Assembly: GCF_040151475.1 (NCBI RefSeq)
Contig: NZ_JBDKWG010000151.1
Coordinates: forward strand, 1 to 64,000
DNA from: CAXBNB01 sp040151475
Lineage (GTDB): Bacteria; Bacteroidota; Bacteroidia; Cytophagales; Cyclobacteriaceae
DNA: 64,000 nt
Direction: 5' to 3'
The stretch's first letter is position 1. Each line of letters opens with the position of its first letter. Below are positions 60,127 through 64,000 of this stretch, piece by piece. Made by a program: the position numbers and the translations under genes. The notes beneath the pieces were generated by a model, which did no database searches, was not told the DNA's origin, and was given only the letters and a program-made list of their open reading frames with translations.

Positions 60127-61035
60127 ATGATAATCAACCTAAAACAAACTAAAACCTATTTTTCATTAGCTGTAACAGCTCTATTCTTGTATTCATGCGG
60201 TGATTCAGGAAAGAAAAATGCTGCTAGTGAAAAAGCTGCCGCATTCGATAAAGCTGAAACAAAAGTCATTGATGAAATCGACAAAGTAGTGCATGAGTTA
60301 CCACCTCCATCTGAGGTTCCTTACATGCTACAGGCCACAGGTGCAGATTTCAATCCCGCATTGCCTAATTCATTAGAAAATGCCGGTAAATATCAAAATT
60401 CTATGGATAAGTCGGCTCTAAATCTGGGTGGTTATGCTACGGACATTGGATATTTAACCAGCAACGACAAAACACAAGAAGCACTGAAATATATGGAAGT
60501 TTGCCAAAAACTTGCTGACAAGGTTGGGATTTCTTCAGCGTTTGACCTTGATATGATGGAACGGTTTGAAAAAAATCTTGGTAATAAAGACTCCCTTTCC
60601 AACCTTATCAATATTGCCATCACTATGGCCGAAGATAAACTGGAAGACAGTGACAAGCTGAACATGGTTGCCATGATATTATCAGGCAGCTACATTGAAG
60701 GTTTGTATTTGTCAGTAATGGTTATTGATACTTATCCTGAAGACTTATTGACTGAAGAAAGCCGCAACCTAATTCTTGAGCCTTTGATGCGAGTTATCAT
60801 AGAACAGGAAAAATCTTTGATTGACATCATCGCTCTACTGAAAGACATAGAACAAGATGAAATTATTGCGAATATAATAGCTGAATTTAGCATCTTGAGA
60901 ATACTATATGATGATGATGTAGCAGCCATAAGCGAGAAAATATCAGGTAACGATTCCAAATTTGTTTTGAAAAAAGAAATGCTTGTAGATGTTATATCTG
61001 AGGTAAAAAGGATCAGGGCTGATATGATAAAATAA
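60127..61035 (+). CDS. lipoprotein of unknown function (conserved-looking in Bacteroidota)
   Basis: The 302-residue protein has lipobox LYSCGDSGKK, then an Ala/Lys linker, then PPPSEVPYMLQATGADFNPALPNSLENAGKYQ, a conserved-looking phrase I have met in Bacteroidota lipoproteins. The rest is helical (ALNLGGYATDIGYLTSNDKTQEALKYMEVCQKLADKVGI and on). No enzyme motif is visible. A perfect 46-bp palindromic terminator follows. The 208-base region upstream is AT-rich with no gene. Confidence 0.75.
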   Translation: MIINLKQTKTYFSLAVTALFLYSCGDSGKKNAASEKAAAFDKAETKVIDEIDKVVHELPPPSEVPYMLQATGADFNPALPNSLENAGKYQNSMDKSALNLGGYATDIGYLTSNDKTQEALKYMEVCQKLADKVGISSAFDLDMMERFEKNLGNKDSLSNLINIAITMAEDKLEDSDKLNMVAMILSGSYIEGLYLSVMVIDTYPEDLLTEESRNLILEPLMRVIIEQEKSLIDIIALLKDIEQDEIIANIIAEFSILRILYDDDVAAISEKISGNDSKFVLKKEMLVDVISEVKRIRADMIK

Positions 61036-61048
61036 TATTGTAATCATC

Positions 61049-61094
61049 ACAAATAAAAAGAGCATTGGAGTACTCCAATGCTCTTTTTATTTGT
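61049..61094. terminator. 46-bp perfect palindrome, bidirectional terminator
   Basis: The sequence is its own reverse complement from 61049 to 61094: outer ACAAATAAAAAGAGC, inner ATTGGAGTACTCCAAT. An A-run and a T-run flank the GC-containing stem, so it can stop transcripts on both strands. It ends the lipoprotein gene. No gene enters from the right, so bidirectionality may be incidental. Confidence 0.9.
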
Positions 61095-61254
61095 CCAAAA
61101 GTCAGTATTGATAAATATCTGTCACTTCTAATCCTGAAATTACATCTTTGGCTAAAAACCTCAACAGATCAATTAAACTTAGAATTTGCTAATCTCAGCA
61201 GAATTGAATTATATTTATATTATTTAGAACTAACCTGTATTCTAATAATCTAAC

Positions 61255-64000
61255 ATGAGTGAACAATTATTAAGAGCTATCATAGAGTTACTGGCAATAG
61301 TGGCCATAGAAGATGACGTTACCGAAGATGAAAGGCTATCTGTAGAAAATTTCCTCCTTCAAAACCTAAACAAAGAAGAGACAAAAAAATACATGTCTCA
61401 ATTTGACAAATTTGCTGCCTCCATCGAAAAAAAAGTACTTACCGGAGATTTTGATAGTAAAGAAGAAATATCTCAGCTTACCTCCAGAATAAATCAGGAA
61501 TTAACGGTACAACAAAAAATCGTTGTTGTATTGAACCTAATAGAACTCGTAATTGCCGACGGGCAAGTATCTGATCGTGAAAAGGAATTAGTATATCACA
61601 TTGGAGAGTCTTTTAAGTTTTCCAGCAGGGTAATTGATCACATCAAAGCTTTTGTTGTAAATGGTGAAAAAGAAAAGCTCAGTTCAGAAAATATTTTAAT
61701 AATTGATGCTAAACCCAATGATGATACTCTTGCTTCAAAATACATTTTCAAAGAGCATCTTGATGGTCATTTGGCATTTTTCAGGCTTCCTAAACTGGAA
61801 ATTTACTTTTTAAAATATATAGGAAATACAAGTTTATTCTTAAATGGAATAGCACTCAGGAAAAACCAAATTATGGTTTTTTCAGCAGGCAGCACTATAC
61901 GTGGCAACAACATAAGTCCGATATATTATAGTGATGTGGTAAGTACCTATCGTGAAGAGCATTCTGACAGTAAAATATCTTTTGTAGCAGAAGACATTTC
62001 ATTCGAATTTCCAAATGGAAAACTTGGCCTCAGGCATATCAACATTGCAGAAGAGACTGGGAAATTAATCGGACTTATGGGAGGTAGTGGTGCTGGTAAA
62101 TCCACACTGCTAAACGTATTGAACGGGAATGAAAAACCTTCAGAAGGTTCCGTTCGAATCAATGGAATTGATATTCACAAAGACAGCAATAAAATTGAAG
62201 GCGTAATCGGATATGTGCCTCAGGACGATCTCATGATCGATGAGTTGACGGTATTTGAAAACCTTTATTATGCCGCCAAACTATGCTTCAGTGAAGCCAG
62301 TGAAAGTGAATTAACAGAACTGGTAAAGAAAACACTAGCCGCTTTGGGACTAACTGAAACCAGCAATTTGAAAGTAGGTTCACCTCTTGAGAAAACAATA
62401 AGTGGTGGCCAAAGAAAACGACTTAACATCGGACTGGAGCTATTAAGGGAACCATCCGTCCTGTTTGTTGACGAACCTACGTCAGGGCTGTCATCGAGAG
62501 ATTCAGAAAACATAATGGATCTCTTAAAAGAGCTCTCCCTTAAAGGAAAGATGGTGTTTGTAGTAATACATCAACCATCCTCGGACATTTTCAAGATGTT
62601 CGACAAACTTGTGATTCTGGACGTAGGAGGCTACCAGATATATTATGGAAATCCTGTCGAAGCAGTTACGTACTTCAAAAGAATTGTCGATATGATCGAC
62701 AAAGAGCAGGGTTCCTGTATAGAGTGTGGTAACGTAAATCCCGAACAGATTTTCAATATTATTGAAACCAAAGTGGTAGATGAGTATGGACATCTTACCG
62801 ATACTCGCAAGATTTTACCTCAGGACTGGAATGAATACTTTAACGAGCACAATAAAGTAGAAAAAATCAATGAAACCGCTACTGAGCCGAAAAAGACCTT
62901 AAGTATTCCCGGTAAAATCAAGCAACTTCTCATTTTTATAAAAAGAGATGTTGCCACCAAAATAAGCAACAAACAATATTTGGTGATTAACTTTCTGGAA
63001 GCTCCGGTATTGGCTCTACTCCTAGCCTTTATCATCAGGTACACTGCCACTGGTCAGGATGAATATATCTTTCGAGAAAACCCTAACATTCCGGCATTCT
63101 TCTTCATGGCCATTATTGTATCACTGTTTATGGGACTCACCATCAGCGCCGAAGAAATCATCAAGGACAGGAGGATTCTTAAGAGAGAATCCTTTCTCAA
63201 CCTAAGCAGACTGAGTTATCTTATGTCAAAAATGGTTATTTTATTTTCCATGTCTGCAGTACAGACACTACTGTTTGTACTCATCGGAGATGCTATTTTA
63301 GGAATACAGGGAATGACACTTTCTTTCTGGCTGGTCATGTTCTCAGTTTCATGCTTTGCCAATATCCTGGGACTTAATATTTCTTCTGCTTTCAATTCAG
63401 CTGTAACCATATACATATTGATACCGCTACTCATCATACCACAACTGATCTTAAGCGGAGTAGTTGTAAGTTTTGACAAATTGCATCCCTGGCTGAGTAA
63501 TAATTCCAAAGTACCTGTGATCGGAGAAATGATGGCATCAAGGTGGGGCTATGAAGCATTACTCGTCAGTCAATTCAAAAACAATGAATACGAAAAGAAT
63601 TTTTTCGAATACGATCAGGTGCTTGCAAACACAGAATATAAAGTAGCCTACTACTTCTCTACATTGGATTCTCAATTGGATTTTGTAAACTCCAACTATC
63701 GTGATAAAGATGAACAAAATCAACTTAAGATCAAGAATAAGCTAAGCCTTATTCGTAACGAATTGAGAAAAGAGATGAACTTATTTAATTTACCGGATAG
63801 TAAATTTACTACAATGGATAGCTTGTATATTGACAAGTTTAGCCAAAGCGTTTTCGAGAATACCCGAAGATTCATGAATATTTTCAAGAAAATATACAAT
63901 GATCAATCTAAAGATGCCGGAAAAGAAAAGGATGCATTGATTGCCTCCATGATGGCAACTCCTGAAGGACAAGAAGCATACATCAAGTTGAAAAATGACA
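61255..64000 (+). CDS. large ABCG-type transporter with TerB-like and FHA-like N-terminus (runs off the window)
   Basis: An open frame starts at ATG 61255 and stays open through base 64000 (915 complete codons). Residues 1-140 are helical with VAIEDDVTEDERLSVENF and ELVIADGQVSDREKELVYH, like a double TerB/tellurite-resistance fold. About 175-225 (YFLKYIGNTSLFLNGIALRKNQIMVFSAG) is FHA-like. The ABC ATPase follows: Walker A GGSGAGKST (K282), Q-loop GYVPQDDLM, signature TISGGQRKRLNIG, Walker B VLFVDEPTSGLS and IHQPSSD. Six membrane helices (about 565-745) form the ABCG half. The signal-domain arrangement suggests regulated export or an envelope function. The C-terminus is outside. Confidence 0.88.
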   Translation, partial: MSEQLLRAIIELLAIVAIEDDVTEDERLSVENFLLQNLNKEETKKYMSQFDKFAASIEKKVLTGDFDSKEEISQLTSRINQELTVQQKIVVVLNLIELVIADGQVSDREKELVYHIGESFKFSSRVIDHIKAFVVNGEKEKLSSENILIIDAKPNDDTLASKYIFKEHLDGHLAFFRLPKLEIYFLKYIGNTSLFLNGIALRKNQIMVFSAGSTIRGNNISPIYYSDVVSTYREEHSDSKISFVAEDISFEFPNGKLGLRHINIAEETGKLIGLMGGSGAGKSTLLNVLNGNEKPSEGSVRINGIDIHKDSNKIEGVIGYVPQDDLMIDELTVFENLYYAAKLCFSEASESELTELVKKTLAALGLTETSNLKVGSPLEKTISGGQRKRLNIGLELLREPSVLFVDEPTSGLSSRDSENIMDLLKELSLKGKMVFVVIHQPSSDIFKMFDKLVILDVGGYQIYYGNPVEAVTYFKRIVDMIDKEQGSCIECGNVNPEQIFNIIETKVVDEYGHLTDTRKILPQDWNEYFNEHNKVEKINETATEPKKTLSIPGKIKQLLIFIKRDVATKISNKQYLVINFLEAPVLALLLAFIIRYTATGQDEYIFRENPNIPAFFFMAIIVSLFMGLTISAEEIIKDRRILKRESFLNLSRLSYLMSKMVILFSMSAVQTLLFVLIGDAILGIQGMTLSFWLVMFSVSCFANILGLNISSAFNSAVTIYILIPLLIIPQLILSGVVVSFDKLHPWLSNNSKVPVIGEMMASRWGYEALLVSQFKNNEYEKNFFEYDQVLANTEYKVAYYFSTLDSQLDFVNSNYRDKDEQNQLKIKNKLSLIRNELRKEMNLFNLPDSKFTTMDSLYIDKFSQSVFENTRRFMNIFKKIYNDQSKDAGKEKDALIASMMATPEGQEAYIKLKND

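Noticed and set aside
61065..61253. 62-residue plus frame after the palindromic terminator
   Set aside because: It begins within the terminator hairpin and shows no motif; the region is likely only the leader of the ABC-type gene.

Overview
The window looks like a chromosome segment of a Bacteroidota bacterium, most likely a Cytophagales/Cyclobacteriaceae-type marine or soil organism (inference from gene style). Supporting signs are promoters of the TTG-N19-TAnnTTTG type, weak Shine-Dalgarno use, an IntDOT-like tyrosine recombinase, RteC, RND-TolC fusion proteins, DUF3347/DUF2911/DUF3703 proteins and Tat-exported TIM-barrel proteins with an SRRKFIK motif. By eye the flanks are AT-rich, while the middle 42 kb is noticeably richer in G+C.

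Layout: (1) 1-6.3 kb, left chromosomal flank: a 1051-aa secreted protein with phage tail-fibre-like repeats, MopE-like calcium/metal repeats and a C-terminal DUF1566-like domain, a decayed relative of its kind, two exported TIM-barrel sugar-isomerase-like proteins and a 150-bp MITE-like element. (2) 6.29 kb: tRNA-Pro(TGG). (3) About 6.34-48.24 kb: an integrative element inserted in the 3' end of that tRNA. A degenerate copy of the tRNA end, its terminator and a perfect 29-bp direct repeat reappear at 48.23-48.36 kb. (4) 48.4-64 kb, right chromosomal flank: an IS630-type transposase relic, a chromosomal two-component system with an RND-TolC fusion and adaptor, then housekeeping-type genes and a large TerB/FHA-like ABC transporter that runs off the end.

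The integrative element has three parts. From 6.6 to 36.6 kb it carries the integrase and a dense metal-resistance cargo: ArsR and CsoR-like sensors, MerTP, GDCCVxC-type zinc-ribbon-like proteins, two HYC_CC_PP-type small exported proteins, a complete Cus-type Cu/Ag efflux set (CusA, CusC, CusB with small accessory proteins), a CPH-type copper P-ATPase, a Czc-type RND-TolC fusion with adaptor, a Fur-family sensor, a NicO-like membrane protein and a CPC-type Zn/Cd/Pb P-ATPase. From 36.7 to 45.9 kb it carries element-biology genes: RteC, an HExxH protein, an excisionase-like HTH, a replication-type HTH protein, a DnaC-like ATPase, and a Fic / HNH / ParB-like trio, followed by about 2 kb of structured non-coding DNA. 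From 46.0 to 48.0 kb sits a compact four-gene cassette on the minus strand (unknown beta-rich protein, DUF5675, two tiny membrane proteins) with a divergent 66-aa DNA-binding-like protein. No relaxase, coupling protein or type IV secretion gene is recognisable, so the element is probably mobilised in trans or is a degraded ICE.

The best candidates for undescribed biology are the 46-48 kb cassette, a family of related hairpins sharing AAAAAATC(T/C)CC...AGT(A/G)TTTTT in the non-coding region at 43.8-45.4 kb, the Fic-HNH-ParB-like trio behind a duplicated promoter, a fusion of a GDCCxxC-type domain to a SAM methyltransferase, and small previously uncounted metal-operon peptides (a Met-rich 29-mer between cusC and cusB, and a 43-aa CC-motif membrane peptide after cusB).
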